Shown one piece after another: positions 1 to 7,154 of a DNA stretch of 64,000 bases. The position numbers were made by a program, and so were the translations under genes. The stretch comes from Planctomycetota bacterium (GTDB taxonomy: Bacteria; Planctomycetota; Phycisphaerae; UBA1845; UTPLA1): positions 1 through 64,000 of the forward strand of contig JACRIM010000013.1 in the NCBI GenBank assembly GCA_016235815.1, given 5' to 3'. Under the pieces are notes generated by a model. It was not told where the DNA came from. It saw nothing but the letters and a program-made list of their open reading frames with translations, and did not search any database. The first letter of the stretch is position 1. Each line of letters begins with the position of its first letter.

Positions 1-118
1 CGTGGCCATCGAGGACCTGATTGATGCCTTTCGTCGCGGCGTCGGCCGAATCAACGGCCATCGAAACCAAATGGGATTCATGTTTGACCATGACGATGTC
101 CAGAAAAAAGCCGCATGA
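1..118 (+). CDS. C-terminal end of an unknown gene (cut by window edge)
   Basis: An open frame enters at base 2 and stops at the TGA at 116-118, giving 38 residues beginning VAIEDLIDAFRRG and ending DDVQKKAA. It reads like a helical protein tail, but I recognise no family. The start lies outside the window. Its last 40 bases are antisense to the end of the clpB-like fragment. A hairpin terminator 450 bases downstream is in the right orientation to end its transcript. Only the open frame and codon pattern support it. Confidence 0.4.
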   Translation, partial: VAIEDLIDAFRRGVGRINGHRNQMGFMFDHDDVQKKAA

Positions 119-251
119 AAGATTCTGCGGCTCTACTTAGCGACGCAAGTAGGTGAACCGGTGCAAGTTCGGCATGGCCCATCTCCCGGGCCAACCGCTC
201 GGCTCCCTGCAACGCCTCAGTCGATTTGATGGTGAGTTTGTCGATTCGCAT
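78..251 (-). pseudogene. clpB: Truncated 5' end of a clpB disaggregase gene
   Basis: Reading leftward from the ATG at 251, the first 38 residues (starting MRIDKLTIKSTEALQGAE and continuing to LAPVHLLASL) match the start of the ClpB N-domain, which normally begins MRxDKLTxKxQEAL. An AGGGG ribosome site precedes the ATG. After residue 38 (about base 138) homology stops and 19 unrelated residues run to a TGA, antisense to the gene ending at 118. ClpB is normally about 860 residues with two AAA+ modules, so this is a remnant left by a rearrangement or deletion, or a joint made in assembly. No function is expected. Confidence 0.6.
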
Positions 252-566
252 TCCAATGACCCCTAACGGAGCGCATACGCACCCGTATTCCCGATATGCA
301 ACTCGTGGACCAGCAGCACGCAAGCCACTAAGCCATGACCGGGCATAGAGTTACGAACGGGCACCCAGAACCCACCTGTCAAACTGGCAGCATTTTTCGA
401 CAATCGAGGTCGGCCGGAAGCAGGCAAAGAATATTCCCGCCCGAAACGCGTTTGGCCTCCCATGGGGAGTCGTCCTCCCCCTCATAAATCGATCGGCCGG
501 TGCGTATTGCGGCGAGTCGGGAGAGGTGCCGCACGTGCAAACCGCGCCGACGATTCACTCTCGAAA

Positions 567-608
567 CGGCATCCAGCCTCTCGCAGGCTGGATGCCGCTG
601 TTGTTTTA
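567..608 (+). terminator. Rho-independent terminator hairpin
   Basis: A perfect 13-bp inverted repeat (567-579 CGGCATCCAGCCT against 585-597) encloses a 5-base loop and is followed by CTGTTGTTTT. It has the shape of an intrinsic terminator for transcription entering from the left, possibly for the gene ending at 118. Confidence 0.7.
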
Positions 609-676
609 GTCACGTGATGATCGGATCGCAAATAGGAAAATCGAGATACGGATGCTCTTAATCATCGTCACGTGAC
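609..676. promoter_or_regulatory. Paired GTCACGTGA operator-like sites
   Basis: GTCACGTGA occurs at 609-617 and 667-675; the second is part of the 10-base palindrome GTCACGTGAC. The flanks extend the symmetry: TCACGTGATGAT at 610-621 is mirrored by ATCATC at 661-666 next to the second site, with two extra bases. Two spaced palindromic boxes 106 bases before the start codon at 782 suggest a regulator binding site, but no regulator is identified. Confidence 0.35.
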
Positions 677-781
677 CACCCCCTATCAGAATTAATCTCG
701 ATTCGCGTGTACGCGACCATGCCCCCATCGCACTAACTACCGGAGGCCTCATAAAAGGGCTTAACAAGGAAAGGTGCGACC

Positions 782-2368
782 ATGGAATCGTTCTCACGCT
801 ACGTACGTTCTACTCAGCGCGCTCATATAGCCGGCTTCGCTGCATTCTTGCTTCTGACTGCAGCAATCCCTGTATTGGGACAGCCGACGGGCTTCACCTA
901 CCAAGGCCAGCTCAAAAACGGCGGATCCCCCGCTAACGGCGCGTTCGATATGTCGTTCTCAGTCTTCGACGCCGACGTCGGCGGAAATCTGGTCGCCGGC
1001 CCCTTGGTGTTCGACGGCCAGGGCGGCAACCCTCCACAGATTAGCGTCGCAAGCGGCTTATTCACCTCGACGCTCGACTTCGGCGCCGGTGTCTTCGACG
1101 GCAGTTCGCGATGGCTGGAAATCACCGTTTCCGGCACCACGCTTTCGCCCCGACAGCCGATCACCTCCGCGCCCTACGCGCAACGGTCCATCGACGCACA
1201 GTCGTGCAATATCGCCAACTACGCGAATGCTCCGTGGGTACCGTCCGGCTCTGATCTCTATTACAACGCCGGCAACATCGGCATCGGTACTTCCACTCCC
1301 ACCGCCAAGCTGGAGGTCGCGGGCACTCCCGGCGTCGACGGCATCAAGTTCCCGGACGGTACAATCCAGTTGTCGGCGACCGTCGGCGCGGCCGGCTTCT
1401 GGTCGGGGAGCGGGGCCAACATTTTCAACAATAACGCCGGCAATGCCGGCATCGGCACATCGACACCACTGGCAAAGCTCCATCTCGCGGGGTCGATGAA
1501 GATCAACGGTTCAAGCACGCTGGAGTTCGGAGCCGGTGTACCGAAGGAAACAAGCGCTGGAAAGATCGGATATCAGACTTACGGCAATTTTGATTCCCTG
1601 GACATCGTTGGCGCGGGAACGACCGGAGCAAACAGAAAGATCAATTTCTGGAACGAAGGCGGCGCGACATTCAAGGGCAATATCGGCATCGGCACGGTGA
1701 CGCCGCTCTCGAAGTTGGACATCACCGCGACCGGGACCGGTGCCGAACTGCTTCGATTCACCACCGAACGCCCCTGGATTTTTCGCCAGACCTACACCGG
1801 TCCCTCAACCGGGCTTGAACTCTACTCCACGTCCGGCATCAAGACGTTTGAAATCACCGCCGTGGGCGGCACGAAGATAGCCACGTTTTCGGCCAACGAC
1901 GCCGACCCCCAGTTGATTGTCAACGGCAAGACGACCACGAAAGTCCTGCAAATCACCGGCGCGGACTTGGCTGAGAAGTTTCCCACCAGCGATTGCGGAG
2001 CCCCGGGGACCGTCATGGAAATCGACCCTGAGAATCCCGGACTGCTTCGGACTTCCGCGTGCAGTTACAACCAGCGCGTAGCCGGCGTCATCAGCGGCGC
2101 GAACAATTTCCCGGCAGGAGCCATACTTGGTCACCTACCCGGCAATGAGGACGCCCCTCCCATCGCGCTCTCCGGTCGCGTGTGGACCTGGTGCGATGCC
2201 ACTACATCAAAGATAGAACCGGGCGATTTGCTGACGACATCGTCGACGCCGGGCCATGCCATGAAGGCCGTCGATCGGGACCGCTCAAACGGCGCGGTCA
2301 TCGGCAAAGCCATGACCCCCCTCAAATCCGGCCTCGGACTGGTTCTCGTATTAGTCAACCTTCAGTAA
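782..2368 (+). CDS. Secreted tail-fibre-like repeat protein
   Basis: A 528-residue exported protein of unknown role, probably extracellular. A signal peptide (about residues 1-34, hydrophobic GFAAFLLLTAAIPVLG) precedes FTYQGQL, a common start of such planctomycete and myxobacterial proteins. Three copies of an IGIGTSTPxAKL motif, typical of beta-helical phage tail-fibre and adhesin stalks, lie in the middle. The last 130 residues (from GADLAEKFP, through GVISG, GRVWTWC, EPGDLLTTSSTPGHAM and GKAM) resemble the C-terminal head seen on tail-fibre-like and peptidase-G2-like proteins. An AAGGAAAGG ribosome site supports the start. The astacin gene follows after 25 bases, so the two are probably co-transcribed. 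A role in surface attachment is inference. Confidence 0.75.
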   Translation: MESFSRYVRSTQRAHIAGFAAFLLLTAAIPVLGQPTGFTYQGQLKNGGSPANGAFDMSFSVFDADVGGNLVAGPLVFDGQGGNPPQISVASGLFTSTLDFGAGVFDGSSRWLEITVSGTTLSPRQPITSAPYAQRSIDAQSCNIANYANAPWVPSGSDLYYNAGNIGIGTSTPTAKLEVAGTPGVDGIKFPDGTIQLSATVGAAGFWSGSGANIFNNNAGNAGIGTSTPLAKLHLAGSMKINGSSTLEFGAGVPKETSAGKIGYQTYGNFDSLDIVGAGTTGANRKINFWNEGGATFKGNIGIGTVTPLSKLDITATGTGAELLRFTTERPWIFRQTYTGPSTGLELYSTSGIKTFEITAVGGTKIATFSANDADPQLIVNGKTTTKVLQITGADLAEKFPTSDCGAPGTVMEIDPENPGLLRTSACSYNQRVAGVISGANNFPAGAILGHLPGNEDAPPIALSGRVWTWCDATTSKIEPGDLLTTSSTPGHAMKAVDRDRSNGAVIGKAMTPLKSGLGLVLVLVNLQ

Positions 2369-2393
2369 GCAGTGACGGCAGGAGAATCGCCCC

Positions 2394-3530
2394 ATGAATA
2401 AGCTATGCACATTGATCTCACTCAGCATCACGCTCCTCACACAAACAACGTTCGCGCAGGACTCCCGAGAAGCCGCCACGACGGAATACATGGATGCCAT
2501 CGCGCAGCGTGCGGGAAATCGGACGCTGTCTCCGGTCGATTCCGCAATCGCCTCGGAGGGAATGTCAAACGGCCTCCAGCCCGATGACCTGACGCCGGGG
2601 TATGTGATTGTCGATGGGGACATTCAGATTCGCGCGGAGGAACTCGAGTCATTCCTGGCGAATCCCGCCCGCGCAGTCTTCGGCACGGTCAATTACTGGG
2701 GCGGCAGCACCGTGCCATACGACTTCGCCGCCAACGTCAACGCGACCAATCAGCAGAACGCCATCAACGCCATGAACGCGATCAGCGCACTGACCGGCGT
2801 CGTATTCCGTGTTCGCCTGGGTGGCGATGCCGATTGGATTCGTTTCAACGCCAGCACGTTCAACAATTCGCCGGTGGGTCGCCAGGGCGGCCAGCAGATC
2901 ATCAACATCGTAAGCTGGGGCACTCAGATCATCATTGTGCACGAGATTTACCACTCCCTCGGTTTCTGGCACGAACAAAGTGCCCCGGATCGCGGCACCT
3001 ATGTCACCATCAACTCCGGGAACATCTGCGGTTCCAGCACCGTACCCGGCAATCCATGCAATGCCGCGGTCTGCAACTTATGCGTCGACGGAGCGGGCAC
3101 TCCGATCTCCTGTGCGTTCAACTTCAACATCACAGCCGGCGCAGGACTGTGGGGGCCGTATGATTTTGATTCCTTCATGCACTACGGCCGCACGGCCTTT
3201 ACATGCAACGGCGGCGATACGATCACCGTCAACCCCACTTGGAATGCCCAGTGGCAGAGCGGCATCGGCCAGAGAACTCACTTTAGCTTGATCGACGAAT
3301 TGTCCTGCCGAGGGATCTACCCCAAGGTGGGAGATCGCTGGCTGCGTGTCGGCGGAAGCGGTTCCGGGGGCACGTTCTTCAACCCCTTCGGCGGCTTTTC
3401 CACGGCCGTCCTCTTTACACCGCTGAATGGAACGCTACTGATCGATCCGGGAACCTACTCCGGAGTGGGAACCTACACCGAGGCAAAAACGCTCCGCGCC
3501 ACGTTCGGCACTGTGACGATTGGAAGCTGA
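2394..3530 (+). CDS. Secreted astacin-family (M12A) zinc metalloprotease
   Basis: A 378-residue exported endopeptidase. A signal peptide covers residues 1-21 (ending TTFAQ). The zinc site HEIYHSLGFWHEQ starts at His183 and matches the astacin consensus HExxHxxGFxHE, followed by the APDR segment. The Met-turn is SFMHY around Met262, whose Tyr264 would be the fifth zinc ligand. Residues 22-95 look like a propeptide and about 55 C-terminal residues (GGSGSGGTFFNPFGG onward) are a beta-rich addition. GGCAGGAG precedes the ATG. It lies between two other secreted proteins and may process one of them or external protein. The family call is secure; the substrate is unknown. Confidence 0.9.
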   Translation: MNKLCTLISLSITLLTQTTFAQDSREAATTEYMDAIAQRAGNRTLSPVDSAIASEGMSNGLQPDDLTPGYVIVDGDIQIRAEELESFLANPARAVFGTVNYWGGSTVPYDFAANVNATNQQNAINAMNAISALTGVVFRVRLGGDADWIRFNASTFNNSPVGRQGGQQIINIVSWGTQIIIVHEIYHSLGFWHEQSAPDRGTYVTINSGNICGSSTVPGNPCNAAVCNLCVDGAGTPISCAFNFNITAGAGLWGPYDFDSFMHYGRTAFTCNGGDTITVNPTWNAQWQSGIGQRTHFSLIDELSCRGIYPKVGDRWLRVGGSGSGGTFFNPFGGFSTAVLFTPLNGTLLIDPGTYSGVGTYTEAKTLRATFGTVTIGS

Positions 3531-3556
3531 AACGCTCAACGAGAAGGATGCCCATC

Positions 3557-3982
3557 ATGAAACTACTTAAATACGCCCTCGCGATTTCCGCGCTGATGTC
3601 ACTCGGACAGACGAAGCTGCTCGGCGGCGGCTACAGCATCGACTGGCACACCACCGACGGCGGCGGCGTCTCCAACAGCGCCGGCGGCGCCTTCGAACTC
3701 TCCGGCACCATCGGCCAACCCGACGCCGCGACGAATCCCCCGCTCTCGGGCGGCACCTTTGAACTCGCCGGCGGATTCTGGCCGATTACCGACGTTTGCT
3801 TTTGCCTCGGCGATCTCAACGGCGATGGTACAAAGAATGGTGCCGACATTCAGAAATTCGTCTCGTGCTTTATATCCGGCGGTGCCTGCTCCTGCGCCGA
3901 CATGGACAATGCGGCCGGCGTGGACCTCAACGACATAAGCGTATTCGTCACGAATTTGCTCAGCAACTCGATCTGCCCGTAG
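3557..3982 (+). CDS. Small secreted dockerin-like protein
   Basis: A 141-residue exported protein of unknown function. I place the start at the second ATG (MKLLKYALAISALMSLG) because the GAGAAGG ribosome site at 3541-3547 is 9 bases from it and touches the ATG at 3548. After the signal peptide comes a YSIDWHTTDGGG...GTIGQPDA segment that I know from many planctomycete secreted proteins. The tail carries two calcium-loop-like units (GDLNGDGTKNGADIQKF and a degenerate ADMDNAAGVDLNDISVF), like dockerin type I repeats. It is third in a run of exported genes. The dockerin-like part may mediate calcium-dependent folding or attachment. Confidence 0.75.
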   Translation: MKLLKYALAISALMSLGQTKLLGGGYSIDWHTTDGGGVSNSAGGAFELSGTIGQPDAATNPPLSGGTFELAGGFWPITDVCFCLGDLNGDGTKNGADIQKFVSCFISGGACSCADMDNAAGVDLNDISVFVTNLLSNSICP

Positions 3983-4018
3983 TCCGAGCGATGCCGAAAT
4001 CGGCTGCGGCGCTTCACG

Positions 4019-4843
4019 TCAAATATGCACCTTGAGAATCGGCTTGGCAACCAACGCAAACACAATCGAGAGCACGAACAACGTGATGAGCCAGTGGACG
4101 TCAAATCCAACGATCGGTGTCGCCCGCGCCGGATAATGCACCGTGATCGATTCGAACACCGAACCCGATGGGATCGAAGGCTCAGCTGAATACAGCAGTC
4201 GATCAAGCCACGAGCCGCCGCGAAGTTTGCTGATGCGCGGCATGGTATCACCGACGATCAGCGGCATCTCAACGACGCTCTCTCCTGATCCGAATTGCAG
4301 CCGATATTCGCCGGGACGTCCCGGTGTCAATCGCCAGTCAACCGTGCGAATCGCCTCGGCGCGGCAGGGATCGTTGGCATCGGTGCGAATGCCTTCGGGC
4401 AACTGAAGTGAGCAACCGAAGGGTTCAATAGCCTTTCCCTTTTTGATGGTGGCCGTGACGCGAATGACCTCGCCCACCACCGCCGGGCGCATCTCGAATC
4501 GCAACCCAATCTGCGCCATGACCAGCACGAAGGGCACCATCATGATAAGCGTGGGCCGGATGGCCAGCCCCAATAACCGCACTGCCTGCCAGAGAATGCG
4601 ACGCTGAGAACGCAGTGACACGCGCACGCTGTCCTTGAACAGCCGGGCCGCGAGAAGATTCGCCGCAATCTGATTGCGCACGTGCGCAATGGCCTTCTGG
4701 TTCGACGTGTACCGCCAGATCAGCAGCATCAGCACGCCCGTCACGCCCGAAATCACCACGAGTTGAACCGAAGGCGGCAGCGGCGCAAGCACCGCAAACG
4801 CCAGGTCGCCGACCATCGTGCATAGTTTGATGAGAAGGTCCAC
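4019..4843 (-). CDS. Membrane protein with basic helical loop and exported domain
   Basis: A 274-residue protein that I cannot assign firmly. Hydrophobic segments at about 26-44 (LVVISGVTGVLMLLIW) and 92-115 flank a basic, helix-rich cytoplasmic stretch (QKAIAHVRNQIAANLL). This two-helix layout recalls Oxa1-superfamily DUF106/EMC3 proteins. A beta-rich domain of about 120 residues follows (VIRVTATI...GEYRLQFGSGE) and a third membrane segment at about 248-268. It is the last gene of a minus-strand run with a ribbon-helix-helix mini-protein, a phosphodiesterase lipoprotein and a TPR lipoprotein. It could be an insertase-like or scaffold partner of that envelope cluster; the Oxa1 resemblance is only by eye. 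Confidence 0.6.
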   Translation of the reverse strand: MDLLIKLCTMVGDLAFAVLAPLPPSVQLVVISGVTGVLMLLIWRYTSNQKAIAHVRNQIAANLLAARLFKDSVRVSLRSQRRILWQAVRLLGLAIRPTLIMMVPFVLVMAQIGLRFEMRPAVVGEVIRVTATIKKGKAIEPFGCSLQLPEGIRTDANDPCRAEAIRTVDWRLTPGRPGEYRLQFGSGESVVEMPLIVGDTMPRISKLRGGSWLDRLLYSAEPSIPSGSVFESITVHYPARATPIVGFDVHWLITLFVLSIVFALVAKPILKVHI

Positions 4844-4868
4844 GAGGGGATTGACGCGCCTCTCCGCG

Positions 4869-5075
4869 CTATTCGATGTAGCCTAATCCGCGCAGCCGCT
4901 CCAGCACGGCCGGGTCGCTTTCAGTTCCGCCGCCCTTGGCCTCGTCGAGTTTCGTCAGTTCCTTCTCGATGGCATGGGCGATGAACTCATCAACGCTGGA
5001 ATAGCCCGCGGCCTCGGCATACTTCTTCACGCGCTCAAGCAGTGCCTTGTCGAGTTTGACATTTCCTCCGAACAC
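4869..5075 (-). CDS. Ribbon-helix-helix-like mini-protein with LGYIE tail
   Basis: A 68-residue protein. I choose the GTG at 5075 because a GGAAGGAGT ribosome site lies 5 bases upstream; the product begins MFGGNVKLDKALLERVKK. The first 45 residues have a ribbon-helix-helix pattern (strand, then KKYAEAAGYSSVDEFIAHAI). The last residues, VLERLRGLGYIE, resemble the conserved C-terminal tail of many alkaline-phosphatase-superfamily enzymes. It starts 19 bases after the stop of just such an enzyme. It could be a regulator, or a detached subunit or tail of the phosphodiesterase. The small size and the separate ribosome site support a genuine gene. Confidence 0.65.
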   Translation of the reverse strand: MFGGNVKLDKALLERVKKYAEAAGYSSVDEFIAHAIEKELTKLDEAKGGGTESDPAVLERLRGLGYIE

Positions 5076-5094
5076 GGGCGACTCCTTCCGGCAA

Positions 5095-7128
5095 CTACCG
5101 GGCGGCGATGCCCGCTCCGGTATCAAACAACGATCGCCCCGTCATTGTGGCGGGCTTTGGCACATCAAACAATCCCAGAATCGTCGGCGCGATGTCGATC
5201 AATGCCGGGTCGGAAGTTCCGATCCGGCGGTTGGAAAGCAGCACGCCCGGCACAAGGTCGTGGGCGATGCAGTGGTCAGCGCTCCAGGCCTGGTTGTTGT
5301 CGATGACCACCTCATCGTCGAACTGACCGAGGCAGGTGTTCCAACTCGCTCGATAGCCGCGTTCATAACCCACGATAAGGTCAGGAGCGTTCTTGACTTC
5401 CGCACCATGATAGACCTCGTCCGCACGGTAGACGCGCCGCACAACCGGCGATCCATTCTGCGGATCACGCAGGGCCAACAACTTCCCGGATATTTCCTTC
5501 AGCAGAACATCGCGCTCACCCGGCTCGACGATTCCGAGCTTCTCGCGGCCCTTTAGATTCAGATAAAGTCCGTTAAGACCCAGGCCGAAGGCACGCGTGT
5601 TTGCCCAATCGGCATCACGCGTGACATCGCTGATAGCCGAGAGATAGCCTTCCCGTTTAAGCCACGTCGTCAATCCCACACAGCGACGAAAATTAGCAAA
5701 GCCGTGGTCCGACATCACCAGCACCGGCGTGTCGTTACCGAGTCGCTCCCGTGCTTTGCCCAGCACCGCATCCACTCGGCAGTACAGGTCCTCGATCACG
5801 GCATTGTATTTCCTGGCAGCCTCGGGCGTGCGAACGGGATGTTTCTCGCTGCCCTCCCACCAGTAAATGTGTGACTGCAAATCGGTGCTGGAGAAATAGA
5901 AGAAGAGCAACCCGCCACGAAACTCGTCGATGGCGTGATCCAACATTCGAACGGAATCATTGAAAACCTGGTCGGCCTGCGTCTTGTACTCCTCATCCGA
6001 GAGGATCTCATGCTTGCGGGCGTTGAACTGCTCTGCAAACCCAATGGTGTAGTACGGCCCCATCGCCTTGGCGATGTCGCCCGCAAACGACGGAGGCTCG
6101 CTGAATACGACATCACTCGATCCGGGCACAAAATTCAGCGGCGTCACAAACAACTCGATCTCCGGACGCACCGATTGCAGATAGAACCGAACCATCGTCC
6201 GAAAGACCGGGCCGACGGGAGTCTTAAGGAAATGCACTTCATGCCAGCCGCTCCACTCGCCGGCATTGAGAAGGAACTCGACGGTCTCATTGGCGGCGAC
6301 TCCCTGATTGACATACACCAGCTTGGCCACGTTGTTGGTCTTGTCGGGATGAACCTCAATGTCCACGGTGAGCGGCGGTTGCTTCCCCACGAATTCATTC
6401 GGCGGGCCTTGCAACCGTGCGATTGAAATGCCAGTGGCCTTGTCGCGGGTCAGGCGCATCCTCATCCCATCCGCCGCCTTCAACTCCGGGCGCGGGGCCG
6501 AGGTAAAATGTTGATAGATGCCCTGCGAGCCGAGCGCATCCGGTACACCCATCCCGGATAAACAGCAGGCATGCCCGTGATCCGACTTGCTCGGTGGATA
6601 GTTCGCCGGAAGGTGATACATACGCACCGGAATTCCGCGTTCGTCGAGATAATTCCAAAACGGCGTGCCGCGGCGAAGAAGCTCGTTCGTCGCCCCGCCC
6701 GCGGGAATCTCGTAGCGGCCGATCTTCCAGGGCTCCTTGTGCTCGCCTTCGACGATGCGATTTGTTGAGAAATACGGCAGCGCCTGATGGGCCGGATCGC
6801 GATGGATGAAATCGAAGATTCCATGCACCCCGGGATCAGCACCGGTGATAAAGTTCGACCACGCCACCGGGCTTTGCGGGGGGATGCTCGTCGTCAGCGG
6901 CCAAAATCCGCCCTCGCTCGCCAGCCTTGCAAAGTTCGGCATTCGCCCGGCATCCATGAGCTTCCGGACGAGCGTGGGGTCCATGCCGTCGCAACCCAGA
7001 ACGAAAACCCGTCGACTCGGTTGGGCATCGTCACGTTTGGTGCAGCCGGAAAGGCACCCACCCACGACGATGCCCAGAGATAGCAATAGACACGGTGCGA
7101 TGGGTGAATCGTGGTACGTTGATCGCAT
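5095..7128 (-). CDS. Type I phosphodiesterase/pyrophosphatase lipoprotein
   Basis: A 677-residue alkaline-phosphatase-superfamily hydrolase, likely cleaving phosphodiester or phosphoglycolipid bonds on the outer face of a membrane. The lipobox LSGC puts the lipidated Cys at 29. Metal-site pieces follow: VFVLGCDGMDP with Asp47, the presumed nucleophile Ser86 in SIPPQSPVAWSNF, the second metal site in VLVMSDHGF around residues 470-477, and a late histidine near DHCIAHDLVPG. The length suits the type I phosphodiesterase/nucleotide pyrophosphatase group. It sits 26 bases after the TPR lipoprotein gene and before the LGYIE mini-protein, so all three are probably one transcript. The substrate is not readable from the sequence. 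Confidence 0.85.
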   Translation of the reverse strand: MRSTYHDSPIAPCLLLSLGIVVGGCLSGCTKRDDAQPSRRVFVLGCDGMDPTLVRKLMDAGRMPNFARLASEGGFWPLTTSIPPQSPVAWSNFITGADPGVHGIFDFIHRDPAHQALPYFSTNRIVEGEHKEPWKIGRYEIPAGGATNELLRRGTPFWNYLDERGIPVRMYHLPANYPPSKSDHGHACCLSGMGVPDALGSQGIYQHFTSAPRPELKAADGMRMRLTRDKATGISIARLQGPPNEFVGKQPPLTVDIEVHPDKTNNVAKLVYVNQGVAANETVEFLLNAGEWSGWHEVHFLKTPVGPVFRTMVRFYLQSVRPEIELFVTPLNFVPGSSDVVFSEPPSFAGDIAKAMGPYYTIGFAEQFNARKHEILSDEEYKTQADQVFNDSVRMLDHAIDEFRGGLLFFYFSSTDLQSHIYWWEGSEKHPVRTPEAARKYNAVIEDLYCRVDAVLGKARERLGNDTPVLVMSDHGFANFRRCVGLTTWLKREGYLSAISDVTRDADWANTRAFGLGLNGLYLNLKGREKLGIVEPGERDVLLKEISGKLLALRDPQNGSPVVRRVYRADEVYHGAEVKNAPDLIVGYERGYRASWNTCLGQFDDEVVIDNNQAWSADHCIAHDLVPGVLLSNRRIGTSDPALIDIAPTILGLFDVPKPATMTGRSLFDTGAGIAAR

Positions 7129-7154
7129 TACAGAGTACTTAATCGGCCGCCCTC

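Larger units (their letters stand above)
252..781. other. Intergenic region with terminator and CACGTG repeats
   Basis: I see no convincing gene in this 530-base stretch. It holds a strong hairpin terminator (567-608), two copies of a GTCACGTGA word (609-617 and 667-675), a small CGCG hairpin near 704-715, and the AAGGAAAGG ribosome site of the next gene. I could not find a convincing -35/-10 pair for that gene. Confidence 0.6.
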
